Source: Rotaria socialis (lineage: Eukaryota; Rotifera; Eurotatoria; Philodinida; Philodinidae). From it: 64,000 nt of DNA. Below, piece after piece: positions 1 through 10,499 of this stretch (within the stretch, counting starts at the first letter, position 1; each line of letters begins with the position of its first letter). The DNA lies in contig CAJNYU010001571.1 of NCBI GenBank assembly GCA_905331475.1, forward strand, positions 111,010 through 175,009. The letters run 5' to 3'. The notes beneath the pieces were generated by a model. It was given only the letters and a program-made list of their open reading frames with translations. It had not been told where the DNA came from and made no database searches. The translations under genes and the position numbers were made by a program.

Positions 1-2
1 GC

Positions 3-119
3 AAGTATTTGAAAGAGAATTTTACAGAGTATAATTCATATTATGATATCGAAGACATGATCGAAAAGAACGCTTTAATTAATCGTACTCAAAGTAAAAT
101 CACGGATTTCTTTAAGTAA
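3..119 (+). CDS. pogo-like transposase, C-terminal 38 residues (partial)
   Basis: An open frame enters from the left edge and stops at 117-119. It ends in QSKITDFFK, a textbook PCNA-interacting (PIP) box of the form Q-x-x-I-x-x-F-F placed at the extreme C-terminus. Pogo transposase is known to carry such a motif and to bind PCNA, which is thought to couple transposition to replication. No stop or frameshift is seen in the visible part, so the copy could be intact, but the DNA-binding and DDE domains are outside the window. An alternative is any other protein with a terminal PIP box; the CAGT terminus about 150 bases downstream makes a transposase the better reading. Confidence 0.65.
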   Translation, partial: KYLKENFTEYNSYYDIEDMIEKNALINRTQSKITDFFK

Positions 120-189
120 ATTTATGTATGTCTACGTACTACTTAATAAATGTTGACAAGAAACAATTTTTGCGCTGTTTTACATATAG

Positions 190-266
190 TTCGGATAAAG
201 GAGCGGTCCGGATATAAGAGCCTCTTTTAGAAACCCCGACTGCGCTCTTATAAGCGGACTCGACTG
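190..266. repeat. Terminal and subterminal repeats of the pogo-like element
   Basis: Two similar words, TCGGATAAAGGAGC (191-204) and CCGGATATAAGAGC (208-221), lie in direct order. The second pairs with GCTCTTATAAGCGGA (244-258) as an inverted repeat with 13 of 15 bases matching and a loop of about 22 bases. Subterminal repeats of this type are commonly transposase-binding sites in this superfamily; binding itself is inferred. Confidence 0.55.
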
Positions 267-450
267 TATTATTATAGTAGATCTAATCAATTCTAATTTG
301 CAGAACGCATCAGACAGAAACATTATTTAGTTTTATATCAAATATTTGGTATTCTAGAAGAAACAACTAAGAAAATAGATCGTTCTTATATTTTTCCTAT
401 GGATACAGTTTGAAAATAAAACAAAATTTAATTTTCTTTATTTTTTCTAG

Positions 451-712
451 AGCCGACTTTATGCTCGGTATTTTAATGGCGACTTAGAGATTCATTCAAT
501 TGATGGTCATGGCACTGATGCATATATATATCTTCAAGTATGAATTAAAAATAAAAACTGAAGAATGTTTAATTTTTAAATATAAATATGTTCTCTCATA
601 TGATTAGGCTGTCGAAGATCAAGCCAGTGAATGGTTACCAATATGTAATCGTGCAGCATATGAGTATTATGTATCACGTAAATATCAATCAGATTGGACA
701 AAGAAGAAATAA
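451..712 (+). CDS. PDK: Pyruvate dehydrogenase kinase, last two exons (partial)
   Basis: Exons 451-537 and 608-712 join in phase 0 to encode the C-terminal 63 residues of a mitochondrial pyruvate dehydrogenase kinase. The first exon reads [19 protein letters not shown] and continues [11 protein letters not shown], the end of the GHKL ATP-binding domain. The second ([21 protein letters not shown]...) matches the C-terminal tail that follows it in animal PDKs. PDK phosphorylates and switches off the pyruvate dehydrogenase E1 alpha subunit. The preceding exon, which should hold the glycine-rich GxGxG part, is not between 268 and 450, so it lies left of the window with the pogo-like element in the intervening intron. 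The branched-chain ketoacid dehydrogenase kinase is the nearest alternative, but the YARYFxGDL and DAYIYL wording favours PDK. Confidence 0.88.
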
Positions 713-1437
713 GATACAATATAAACATTTTATAATTTGAATAGAAATAGCATTGGTTTATTTAACTTTATCATTTATTTCTTTGATATTGATCCTGTAG
801 TTTTGCATAGAAAAGAAAAAAAAAGAAAAAAAAAACAATAGTCACAAATAGAGTTGTTCAATCGATGGTCTACTATTCTCCATGTATTTTCTTGACAGAG
901 AAATATTTTGCTTTGTTTCCTGTAGTCTTGTCTTATTTTCTTTAAGAGAACGGTGCTGTTTATTTACTATTATTTCTGATTATCACTATTTTTTTCCTTC
1001 CACCTTTCTTTGTATATTTCACTGGTACAAGATTTTTTGCTTTCTTTTTGGATTGTGTAAAACAGTGAAATATAATAAAAAAAATCAAAAACTGTTTTTT
1101 TGTGTTTCAATATTGTTTTTATTTGTCATCGTCATGATAATGATTTCAATTTCAATCGGTTTTGACTGAAACAAGTACGATGATGCTGTTTAGATTTTAG
1201 CTGTTTTTTCCTCTCTCTCCAATGGATGAATTAGTAATTTAAACAGGAGATTCAGTGATGCCTTTTGAAAAAATTATGAATAATCCGATTGATTTTCTTT
1301 TTGTTTAGTATGAATTTTTGATAGACCTTTGATAAAATCAATAAAAAAAAAGTTCAACACGAGAAAAATAGAAGATTATGAGAAGACTGTTTGTTAAGAA
1401 GAATACATTTGTTTGATTACTAATGATAAATGAATGA

Positions 1438-1677
1438 ATAGCGGCGTTAGGTTTTCTTGATCATTATACAGAATCAAGTGGAGTAATTAGACATGATGCT
1501 GATGATATTCTGTTAGGTCGAATAGAATCAGTTGATGTAGAGCGTGGTGAAATTTCATTTTTAATTACCCTTGATAGTTTTTATGACAATATTTTGATTG
1601 TCGATGATGACAATAGTAATGATGATCATAATGATGATGATGATGATGATGATGATGATAAGTTTACGACAGTATAA
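1438..1677 (+). other. Orphan open frame, possible exon or gene remnant
   Basis: About 80 codons are open with no ATG at the start; an AG just before (1440-1441) could be a splice acceptor. The translation begins ALGFLDHYTESSGVIRHDAD, is of normal amino-acid composition for about 55 residues, and then runs into a poly-Asp tail made by a (GAT)n microsatellite before the stop. I do not recognise the family. No convincing upstream exon with a matching donor was found, so this may be a decayed exon or chance. Confidence 0.2.
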
Positions 1678-2161
1678 TTAGAGGAGAACTTGATGTAATG
1701 ATTGATGGGCGCTACGAGAAATATGAATACTAGTCGTATAAGTGATCGTTAAATGAATTGATAATCGATGTTTACTCTCTGATATTTTCGTGTGAGCCTC
1801 TTACATTTTATCTTAGCCTATTAAACATTGTTTCACAGAACTTACTTGACTTGTTGCTCGTTATTTTAATACTCGTAGTTCAGCAGTGATGTAATATGTC
1901 AATGGTCGTTTCTATGTAGATAATGTTGTAATGTTAATCGAATAAGTAATCGGTTCACTTTTTATATGAAGCTATCGACAAAGGAAGTTCGCGAAATGGA
2001 GAATAATATGAGTCAACTACATACGGACATCCGAGACATGTTTAACTGGTTTTCCATCCTCTATTAAAAGTTCATTGTCAAAGCGAACGTATAACAAGCG
2101 TTAAAATTCTCAAAATAAGAGGGATGTTGACTGGACTTCGTTTCTAGATATCCCCTATGGT

Positions 2162-2163
<2 letters not shown>

Positions 2164-2197
<34 letters not shown>
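2164..2197. repeat. (AT)n microsatellite
   Basis: A perfect alternating AT run of 34 bases downstream of Rap-like copy A. A second, shorter run is at 2334-2358. Confidence 0.95.
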
Positions 2198-2199
<2 letters not shown>

Positions 2200-2326
2200 A
2201 CATTGATTCGAGTTTATGTTGTTGTTTCGTCACTCTTTCTCACTCTTTTTTCTTAAACTAGATGAATATAGATATATCTCATTTTTATATATTCTGATCA
2301 ATTAGCTAATGTAAATGATGCATAGA

Positions 2327-2363
<37 letters not shown>

Positions 2364-2443
2364 ATTGAAATGCTAATACATAAATATTTATGTTTTGAAT
2401 AAAGTTAGAGATAGAAAAACAAACGAACTCTTCATGCCATCAA

Positions 2444-3394
2444 TTAGAGAATAATACATTTACCACTCCGATGTTTACGCAAATGTTTCTGTGAATCTGA
2501 TTGACTCTTTGCTGGCAAAGTGCCTAACATTCGTGCTTTGCTAATAGATGCATTTTCATGTGTAGTATGTTTGGTTTGTGATCGACTGCAAGCAATATTT
2601 GGTGATCGATTAATTTGTCGAACCAGGTCAAAAAATATCTATAGAAACGAAAATATTGCTAAATATTAGAGAAAATCTTTTATTTTACTTCATTAACATT
2701 TGCACGATCCTTAGCAGATGTTTCAAGAAAACTACTTTTCCATTTTCTTGCTAATGCTTGACCAACTTCACGGCCAACAACTCTTTCGTCTTCTAAATCA
2801 CTTTTATTTCCTACGAGTATAAGTGGTGGTTGGCCCTTGATTTTCGAAAAAAACAAAATTTTAACAATAAGCAGCTTGCTTTTTAAACTTACATGAAGTT
2901 CAGTATCTTTAATACGCATGATTCGATCATAAAATTCGTTTAAATCATTAAATGTTGCTTGAGATGTTATTGAATAGACAAGAACAAAACCTTGCCCATT
3001 TTTAACATATAAATCTCTCATAGCAGAAAATTCTTCCTAGTAAAATTAAACAAGAAAACTAGCGAATACCAAAAGTTTATTTTATATTAACTGACAGTTC
3101 CTGCTGTATCGAGTATTTCAAGTGAATATTGTTTTTCATCGATTTCGACTGTCTAAAAAAGTACTTTTGTTGTAAAACGAAGTGAAGTACATAATAAGTT
3201 GTACTTTTTTATAGACATCTTCAATTGTCGGATCATATTTTGGCATAAAGATGCCTTGAACAAATTGCATTGTCTATGAAAATAGAAGAAAATAACAACA
3301 ATTAGTTAATAGGAAGTAAATCGTTTGTTACCAAACAAGACTTTCCAACACCGCCAGAACCAAAGACACATAGTTTGTACTCGGATATCGGCAT
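2444..3394 (-). CDS. Rap-like small GTPase, tandem copy A
   Basis: Six exons (3394-3332, 3273-3205, 3152-3096, 3036-2893, 2835-2689, 2638-2444) give a 224-residue Ras-superfamily GTPase. All guanine-nucleotide motifs are present: GSGGVGKS (P-loop), YDPTIED (switch I), DTAGTEEF (switch II, with the Thr typical of Rap where Ras has Gln), NKSD and ETSAK. The C-terminus ends CIIL, a CAAX box with Leu last, so geranylgeranylation and membrane anchoring are expected. The N-terminus ([11 protein letters not shown]) and the tail after the G domain differ strongly from copy C. It is the first of three head-to-tail copies on this strand, 430 bp from copy B. The fourth intron (2836-2892, 57 nt) is a multiple of three and stop-free. 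Rap-class assignment is firm; orthology to one Rap1 or Rap2 gene is not. Confidence 0.88.
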
Positions 3395-3824
3395 AATTGA
3401 ATACTATGCTACTTACCAAAAAAAACACGAAATCTTGCGGAAAACAGAATATACAAAAATACTACAGTATTTTTAGTAAACGATGTCAACAGTTATATGT
3501 TTTGTTTCTCTAGAATTACCTGTGCTTCTTATTCTTTGTAAAATATGCGCTCTATGACGTTGAATTATATTTGAATATGATTATATATGTACCATCGCGA
3601 AAAAGAAGAATGTCTACACTCTTATAGCCAAGCGAATACTCAATATGAGCAAGAATAAGAAAAAACGAAAAGAAAATCAAGCATGACTTCTGTGACTCAT
3701 TATTATCGATGACATTTACAAAATACGTATGCAATTTTTCTGTTTCTTATTTCTATTTATTATAATCATTATCGCTAATCATCAATGGTCGAACTAGATA
3801 ATTAGTAGTATTCGTTTTTTTTTC

Positions 3825-4802
3825 TTATAACAAGAGGCAACATCCGGTCTGTTTCTCGTTCGGTTGACCTGTCGAATTTGATGTTGCTGATTCTATACGA
3901 ATTTCCACACGTCCATCCGATAGATCGGTATTATTTTTTGAAGGTTTGCTTGGTCGTGATGCTTGAGTTTTACGGTTTATTTGTCGAACTAAATCATAAA
4001 AAACCTTAAAAATATAAAATAAGATTTTACTAAGTTTGCCAGTAAAAAAAGCAACAATTGATATTCTCTTACTTCTGTAACATTTGCTCGATCTTTGGCT
4101 GATGTTTCAAGAAAAGTACAATTCCATTTGTTAGCTAATGCTTGACCATCTTCACGAGTAATAATTCTTTCATTTCCTAAATCACTTTTATTTCCCACTA
4201 GAACAATAGCTGGTCGACCCTATAAATTTAACAGATATTATTTAAATAATACGAGTTTTCTGAAATTTGTTTTTCTTTCTAATTTACATGAGTGTCGATA
4301 TCTTGCACAGACAGTATTCGATCATAATATCCACTGATATCATTGAATGTTGCTAGAGATGTTATTGAATAGACAAGTAGAAATCCATGAGAATCTTTAA
4401 TATACATATCTTTCATAGCAGAAAACTCTTCCTAAAATATATTCATAGAGAAAGAAAAACAAAGAATTGAAAAAAGAAATATTTGTTTTTCTTATCAATT
4501 TACTGTTCCAGCGGTATCAACAATTTCTAATGAATATCGCTTTTCATCGATTTCAATCGTCTGAATAAATATAAATATAATAAAATAAATAAACTATATT
4601 TTAGATTCTACTTTTTTATAAACATCTTCGATTGTTGGATCATATTTTGGCATGAATATACCTTGAACAAATTGAATTGTCTGTAAGAATATAGGATAAA
4701 AACTAATCAATAAAAAATTATGAATAATTATTATTATGTTTGTACCAAACATGACTTGCCAACACCGCCAGAACCAAAAACACATACTATATAATTGGGC
4801 AT
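3825..4802 (-). CDS. Rap-like small GTPase, tandem copy B
   Basis: Six exons (4802-4746, 4680-4612, 4560-4504, 4431-4288, 4219-4073, 4004-3825) encode 217 residues with the same exon boundaries as copy A. Nucleotide-binding motifs [27 protein letters not shown] and ETSAK are intact. It ends CCLLL, a CAAX box with Leu last plus an extra Cys. Changes from the usual Rap sequence are more frequent here: MPNYIVCVFG at the start, EEFSAMKDMYIKDSHGF after switch II where Rap1 has NGQGF, and NERIITRE in place of DERVVGK. This suggests relaxed or altered partner choice. The gene looks functional: no stop, frameshift or broken splice site is seen. Confidence 0.87.
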
Positions 4803-6445
4803 CAACGATTTTACAATATTCAAGTATTTGTTTTCTTTTTAGTAATTGAAGTAAATTAAACAGTGCTAAAAGTGTCGAGAATGTTTTCGTTGTTGTTTGC
4901 TTTGTTTAATAGCTACCGTCTATCTTGTCTTTATTATCAACAGCGTTGTCTTCTTTATAATAGAAAAAAAAGAAAATAGATATTTAGCCATTGATAATGT
5001 TTTAGAAGACGTTAGAAAATTGATAGACTAAGAATGTTTTGATGATAACAACATAATATATGAATATTGAATAGAATATTATCAATATTCCGTTTGTTTG
5101 ATGAAAATAAATCTTGAAATATTTTTTTGATATCTATTATTTAAAGAATTGACTTTATTCCAATGTTTTAACTAAGTCTTCTCTTTCGAAATGACGAATA
5201 GATAGCTATTTATGAAAGTATTTAATTCTTATGCTAGATAAAAAAAATTAAATTTTCTTTTTCAATATATTTGTCTATGAATTATCTAAAAAACTAGTAT
5301 ATATTGTAATTAATGTAAATAACAGCAAACATTTCATAACACATGAGTCATTCGAACAGTCCAAAATAAACAATCTTCTAATCGAGGATTATGCTAGATT
5401 TTCTTTTAATGTATTTCATTGCTATTTTACTTTTATCTTGTTGAAAAAAAATGACTTGGCTGCATTTAATTACATAGTCGAGTTTTATTTCAATATGAAC
5501 TATTTTAATCACGAAAAATATTTGATGACGAAAGAGAAAACTTTCTCTTAAGTCGATTGTTATATAATTTGTGGATGCAAGATTTTACACATTAATGTAT
5601 TGAAATAATTACTTTGATATCGATAGTTAATTTCGTACTCAAAACACTAGATTATTCTGCTCTCGATATATGAAAGATATTGTTCTAATAAATTGAAATG
5701 ATACTTTCAACAGAGCGATATGAGAAACCTCGCGTTCATGAAATTACACAATAGTTTGGTTAAAATAACTTGGCCTCCTTTCTATATAAGCCCCAGTGAT
5801 TAGCCATCGAATAGTCAAGCTTAGTATACATTGAATTATTCAATCTTAAGCGAATTCGTACATTTTCTCAGTTTAGTAAAAGTAACGTCGAACGAAATGC
5901 CCTAACATATGTATATACGTATATATATAATCAAAAACAATATCTAACCAAAAGTATTGTTTCTCTTAAACTGTTTATTTGAAACATGTCTCGGGATTTG
6001 ATCGATCACATTTACATTCACGAATAAACTATATAATTTTCTATAACATGAAAAGGGAAATCTATTCAAAAACAAAACTAAGCAAACAAATATCAAAGGA
6101 AATACAATCAAAACACTAAAAGATCAAACCGCTTTGGGACATTCAGTGGCTTACATGACTCATTTCTAGAATTCGATAACAACTAGGTATGATTCATACT
6201 GAAAATTCTTTCTATTAACTTAACAAACATTTTTTCTGACTGATTCATTCAAAATGATTCATATATATTTTTTATTACATATTTTCTATCTATAAGATAG
6301 ATAATTATGAATGTATATAATTTGTTTTCTGAACAGAAAATGAACGAGATTATTATTCTCTATACACAGACATTAAAATGACAAAAAGGTTTAAAAAAAA
6401 ACAAAAAAAAACAAAGCATCTGTTGTTTTTTTGGTATTATTTTTC
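4803..6445. other. Intergenic region between Rap-like copies B and C
   Basis: This 1.6-kb AT-rich stretch shows no coding pattern that I can support. It must hold the promoter of copy B next to its start and the 3' end of copy C near 6446. A short AT-rich purine/pyrimidine alternation occurs near 5910-5930. No transposon end or RNA gene was recognised. Confidence 0.5.
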
Positions 6446-7286
6446 TCATAAAAGAATACAACAGTCTTTGAATTGATCACTTGTGCGATTAGGTCGACGC
6501 GATGCTGAATGGTCATACTGGTAATCACCTCGAGGTTCAAGTTGATCAAAACCTTGCGATGAGACTTGTTTGGCTTGTCGAGGTCGTTGAGTTTTACGAT
6601 TGATTTGTCGTATTAAATCAAAAAAAATCTATTCAAAAATTATTTTAATTAAAATTTATATTTTCGATTTTAACTAAACATTTTCTTTACTTCATTGACA
6701 TTGACTTGTAATTTCGCAGATGCTTCAAGAAATGTACATCCAAATGAACGTGCTAACGCTTCACCATTTTGTTTTCCAACAACACGTTCATCTTCAAGAT
6801 CATTCTTATTTCCAACAAGTACCATAGGAATATCTGCACCAACATCTTTAACGCGCATTATCTGATCTTTTATATCAATTAAATCATTAAATGTTGCTTG
6901 TGATGTTATCGAATAAACAAGTATGAAACCTTGACCATTTTTCATATATAAATCTCTCATTGCAGTAAATTGTTCCTAGAAATATAGACATAAAAAACTT
7001 CTTTATTCTTGTAAATATTTACCGTTCCAGCTGTATCAAGAATTTCAAGCATACAGTTAACGCCATCGATTTCTACTTGCTATAATATGATACATAATAA
7101 ATTTTATTTCTATATTTCTAGATAATTGATCAAAAATATTTGATTTTCTTTTCTACTTACTTTACGGTAACAATCTTCAATTGTTGGATCATATTTACCA
7201 ACAAATATACCTTGCACAAATTGTACGGTTAATGCACTTTTACCTACACCACCACTACCCAACACAACTAACTTATATTCTCGCAT
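6446..7286 (-). CDS. Rap1-like small GTPase, tandem copy C
   Basis: Four exons (7286-7161, 7079-7023, 6975-6691, 6628-6446) encode 216 residues. The sequence follows animal Rap1 closely: [62 protein letters not shown] and a SAK motif, then [12 protein letters not shown]. The tail is about 30 residues longer than in vertebrate Rap1 and ends CCILL, a CAAX box with Leu last, so geranylgeranylation is expected. Rap1 controls integrin adhesion, junctions and MAPK signalling. Copy C lacks two introns present in both A and B (after the P-loop, and before the LVGNK strand) but shares the other three positions. It is the most conserved copy and probably keeps the ancestral role. Exchange factors such as the RasGRP at 13607-19573 would be its activators. 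Confidence 0.92.
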
Positions 7287-8619
7287 GAAAATGTGATAAA
7301 AGAAAAGTAAATGTATCTAAAAACAAAAATCAAACTAAGTATTTTATGAGTAATTCCCTGTTGCTTGCTTCTGTTTTATGTTTCTTTTTTTCTCTTTGTC
7401 TGTTCTATGCGCGCATTGACGTCGTATAGATGTTAAACTTTTTTTGAAATATGAGTAAGCGAGGTGTTGATCGAGCACGGACATCGACCTAGTGATGGCT
7501 GTGCGACGCGCCAATGACAGTTAGAAAAGACGAAGGAGAAGAAGAAGGGGAAAGGAAAGGTAAAATTTCTTCCGTAAACTCGGTCGCCATCGTACACGTC
7601 TAATTGACAAAAAACAACAGAGGTAATATACATATACACACACGTTGCGTGGTCTTTCCTTTGGAGAAAAAGAGAGAAGACGAACGAGAAGAAGAAGTTC
7701 ATTTATATTCATTGATTCACCTTGCTTTTTCGTTCTTTTTCTTTTTTTTTTCTTTTTTTGCTTCAATACATTTAGATCATATCTTGAAGAAAAATTTGAT
7801 CATAAAGACTGAAACAGAAATATTTAAAAAAAAAGAGAAGAAGAAAAACGACGAAAAACGTCAAATCTCTTTATTTCTTGAATAAATTTTTTTTTCTACT
7901 AAAAGTTTGTTGGCCGTGGTTGTCATAAGGAAAAAGAAAATGCTCGAGTATGAATGTTTCAGATAAGAAACAAAATCACATCTCATTATTAAGTGTAGAT
8001 ATGTGTGTACATAGAGATTAATTGATCCTCTCTATTGGCGTTGGTAAAATGCGAACTGGGTGGTATGTGGGAGATGTATTGATTAAAATTTTATCAAGGC
8101 TAGATAATGGAAAAGAAAGCATTGCTATAATAGAACTTTTATTTTATTGGCTTCAAAAAAATGAATATAAACTTGATAAATTGTTTGCTACAATTTCAAA
8201 TCAAATAAAGTCAAGTGTATATTGTTCGATTGTATTCATCCTTAGAAAGAGAACATATTTTCTTTCTTTTCAAACATATTGCTCTGTCGCCACTCATGAA
8301 TTTGACATTGAATTGATTTGATGACCTCAATCAATTTCTTTCAAGTTCATTGAAAAGTGTTTGATATAAGAGAGTCTTGCGCTGTTAATTTATAGAAAAA
8401 ACCTTAGGTTGGGGTTGGATATACAATATACACAATTACATACCTATTTGGTCCACTGAAGTGGAACGTTCGTATAGCTCCGTATCTCCCTCTCTCTTCA
8501 TACACACGTATATATATATATGTACTGATTTTGAATCTCCTTGTACCAAGCACAACATCAGTTCTATTCTACCGGATCTGGAAAGTAAAATCTAGTAGAA
8601 TATTAAATATTACACCAAT
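7287..8619. other. Divergent intergenic region between Rap-like C and the TTK-like kinase
   Basis: The two flanking genes are transcribed away from each other, so both promoters should lie here. The part at 7430-7890 is unusually rich in A/G and T/C tracts, as expected for 5' untranslated DNA, and gives only low-complexity frames. A frame of 99 codons at 8022-8321 is listed separately. A short (TA)n run is at 8512-8521. Confidence 0.5.
8022..8321 (+). other. Unsupported 99-codon open frame
   Basis: The frame has ordinary composition in its middle part (for example GWYVGDVLIKILSRLDNGKE, then a helix-like WLQKNEYKLDKLFATI), which is unlike the low-complexity frames around it. I recognise no family, and no flanking exons were found. 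It could be a remnant of a duplicated gene or transposon, or chance. Confidence 0.2.
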
Positions 8620-9821
8620 ATGGGTCGAATATCAAGTCAGTGTTCTAATGAAATATTATAATTAGAAAAATTAAAATTTAATTTCAGGCAAGTTCTTCTA
8701 TAACGATTTTTTGTCTTTCCGTGACCGTGATAGTCATCTTGTTGGCAGAGTTATTGAAATTGAACATAGAAAATATAAATTTCAACGACATATAGGCAGC
8801 GGTGGTTTCGGTAAGAAGAGTAGTAGTATATTGCATAGTTTTGTTTTCATTAATTTGTAAAAAAAAACTAGGTGCTGTTTATGCGGCTGAAGGGCCTGAT
8901 GGTGTGGTTGCGGTTAAAGTAATTGATCTAAATCGAATATCTGGCGCACATGAGGTGCTTGTTAATTCATATTTAACTGAAGTTAGACATCTTAACCGAC
9001 TACGAAAAAAATCACGTCATATCATTAATATTTATGGCTTTGATTTTGATGCTGACACTGGCCGAGGTTAGCTTAAGAATTATCAAATAGATATAGAGAA
9101 TCATTTTCTTGTTATCTGTATCTATTTAGCTTATATTGTTATGGAATTAGGCGGCGATAATTTGACGAAGTTTATCGCACGCATGCGTGCGTTGCACCGT
9201 AATCCAGGACAGCCTGGTTCATACCTAGATCCAGCTATTCGTCATAATATTTGGCGTCAATTGGTCAGTATTGTTCAAACACTGACATCAAATGATATTG
9301 TTCATATGGATTTGAAACCAGATAATTTAATTTTTTTCGGAGATACACTTAAAATAATTGATTTAGGGATATCAAAAAAGCCTGAGATGATAGGGTAAGA
9401 AAAATTTGATATTTTGTTTTATCTTGAATTTTCTATTATTTTTCTTTTTTTGCAACTTAGTGAGCCTGGTGTGGGTACTCTCCAATTTAGGTAAAATTTG
9501 AATAAATTATTCGAAGAATGTTTAATATTCATTCATTTATTTATTTACAGTGCACCAGAAATAATGAACCCTGTTGATTATCATGGTCAACCGTACGGTC
9601 CCAAAGCAGATGTTTGGTCGTTAGGTGCTATTCTTTACTATATGACTTATGGGGAACCACCAGATTATATACCTGGAGCAGCAAATCCTCCTGGTCGCCA
9701 AAAGCCTTCACGCGACTTCAATCTTGTTGATGTTCTTCGTCGTACACTTGTCGAAGATCCTCATGCACGAATCGATATATTTTCACTTCTACATCATCCA
9801 TATACAACCCGTCACTTATAA
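8620..9821 (+). CDS. Minimal Mps1/TTK-like protein kinase with a DLG motif
   Basis: Six exons (8620-8635, 8688-8810, 8872-9066, 9130-9394, 9461-9490, 9551-9821) give a 299-residue protein that is almost only a kinase domain. Visible motifs: glycine loop IGSGGFGAVY (41-50), VAVK with K62, HMDLKPDN with catalytic D172, DLG (189-191) where most kinases have DFG, SAPE, and [18 protein letters not shown]. IVHxDLKPxN followed by [15 protein letters not shown] is the signature of the Mps1/TTK family, the spindle-checkpoint kinase that acts at kinetochores. Vertebrate TTK has about 850 residues with an N-terminal TPR region; none is present here, so this may be a truncated paralog or a divergent relative. 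The short first exon (16 nt) gives the start; no other in-frame ATG precedes the glycine loop. Confidence 0.8.
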
Positions 9822-10499
9822 AACTATTTTTCTTTGCTTTATCAGGGAATACTGTCAACGGATAGATCGTTTTTGCATTAAAAACAAGTGACTTGTGAGC
9901 TATCGGTCATTTTGATTTTTCGAGTGTAACTCTAAGCAAATCTGTTAGGCCTGTATAAGTTAGCAGTTTTAGATAGAAAAAAATGATTTTTTTTTAGTAA
10001 CAAAATTAAAGTTGAACGTATTTGTTTTAGCTATTCTGATAGCAGAGTATATCCGATAGATCAGGAATTACTTGTTATTTCTATTTCAAATAATTTCTAT
10101 TTCTATACCAGATAGATCAAAATTTTAATCTGAAACTCTTTAAGATGATAATATTCTACTTAAACTTCAGTTTCAAGAAATAGAAATGATTTTTATCTGG
10201 AAGTCAATAGAAAATCTTTGGTAATTTGACTAGATCTCTAAAACGAATATTGTTTTTTTTTATAAAATATTTATAAGTGTGAAAAGTTACCATTTAAAAA
10301 CTTAATCCAAATCAGTCAAACCGATAAATCATACTTCAATAGCTTTTAGTAAGAAAACGATCGATCAGTGGCAAACAGACTCTCGCTAATGTTCTTTTGT
10401 AAACAGCAAATCTTTATCTTTTAAAAAGTAGATCAGAAGTTCAATTTTTGTTTAAATTTTGTCATTTATATTTTGCATGAAAAAATCTTTTGCTTTTAG
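9822..10499. other. Intergenic region, kinase end to POLR1C start
   Basis: This stretch of 678 bases is AT-rich and has no open frame of coding character. It must contain the 3' untranslated end of the kinase and the promoter of POLR1C. Confidence 0.6.

Larger units (their letters stand above)
1..266 (+). mobile_element. Right end of a pogo/Tigger-type DNA transposon
   Basis: The window opens inside a Tc1/mariner-superfamily element of the pogo/Tigger kind. It holds the last codons of the transposase (3-119), about 70 bases of non-coding DNA, then repeat-rich termini ending at base 266. Read inward from the end, the terminus is CAGTCGAGTCCGCTTATAAG, a pogo-like CAGT start, and it is followed outside by TA (267-268), the expected target duplication. 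The left end lies outside the window, so the matching inverted repeat cannot be checked. The element sits upstream of a pyruvate dehydrogenase kinase exon and in the same direction, so it appears to be an intron insertion. Family assignment rests on the terminus and the C-terminal motif; the catalytic DDE region is not visible. Confidence 0.7.
713..2443. other. Intergenic region with AT and GAT microsatellites
   Basis: This stretch separates the PDK end from the convergent Rap-like gene A. It contains a short orphan reading frame (1438-1677, listed separately), a (GAT)n run at 1631-1659 and two (AT)n runs at 2164-2197 and 2334-2358. An apparent frame at 882-1169 is low-complexity, Phe/Ile/Leu-rich translation of AT-rich DNA and is not supported. 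I see no RNA gene. Confidence 0.6.

Noticed and set aside
7433-7885. Three overlapping frames on both strands, rich in Phe, Lys, Arg and Ser
   Set aside because: They are translations of A/G and T/C tracts in likely 5' untranslated DNA, with no domain and no splice structure.
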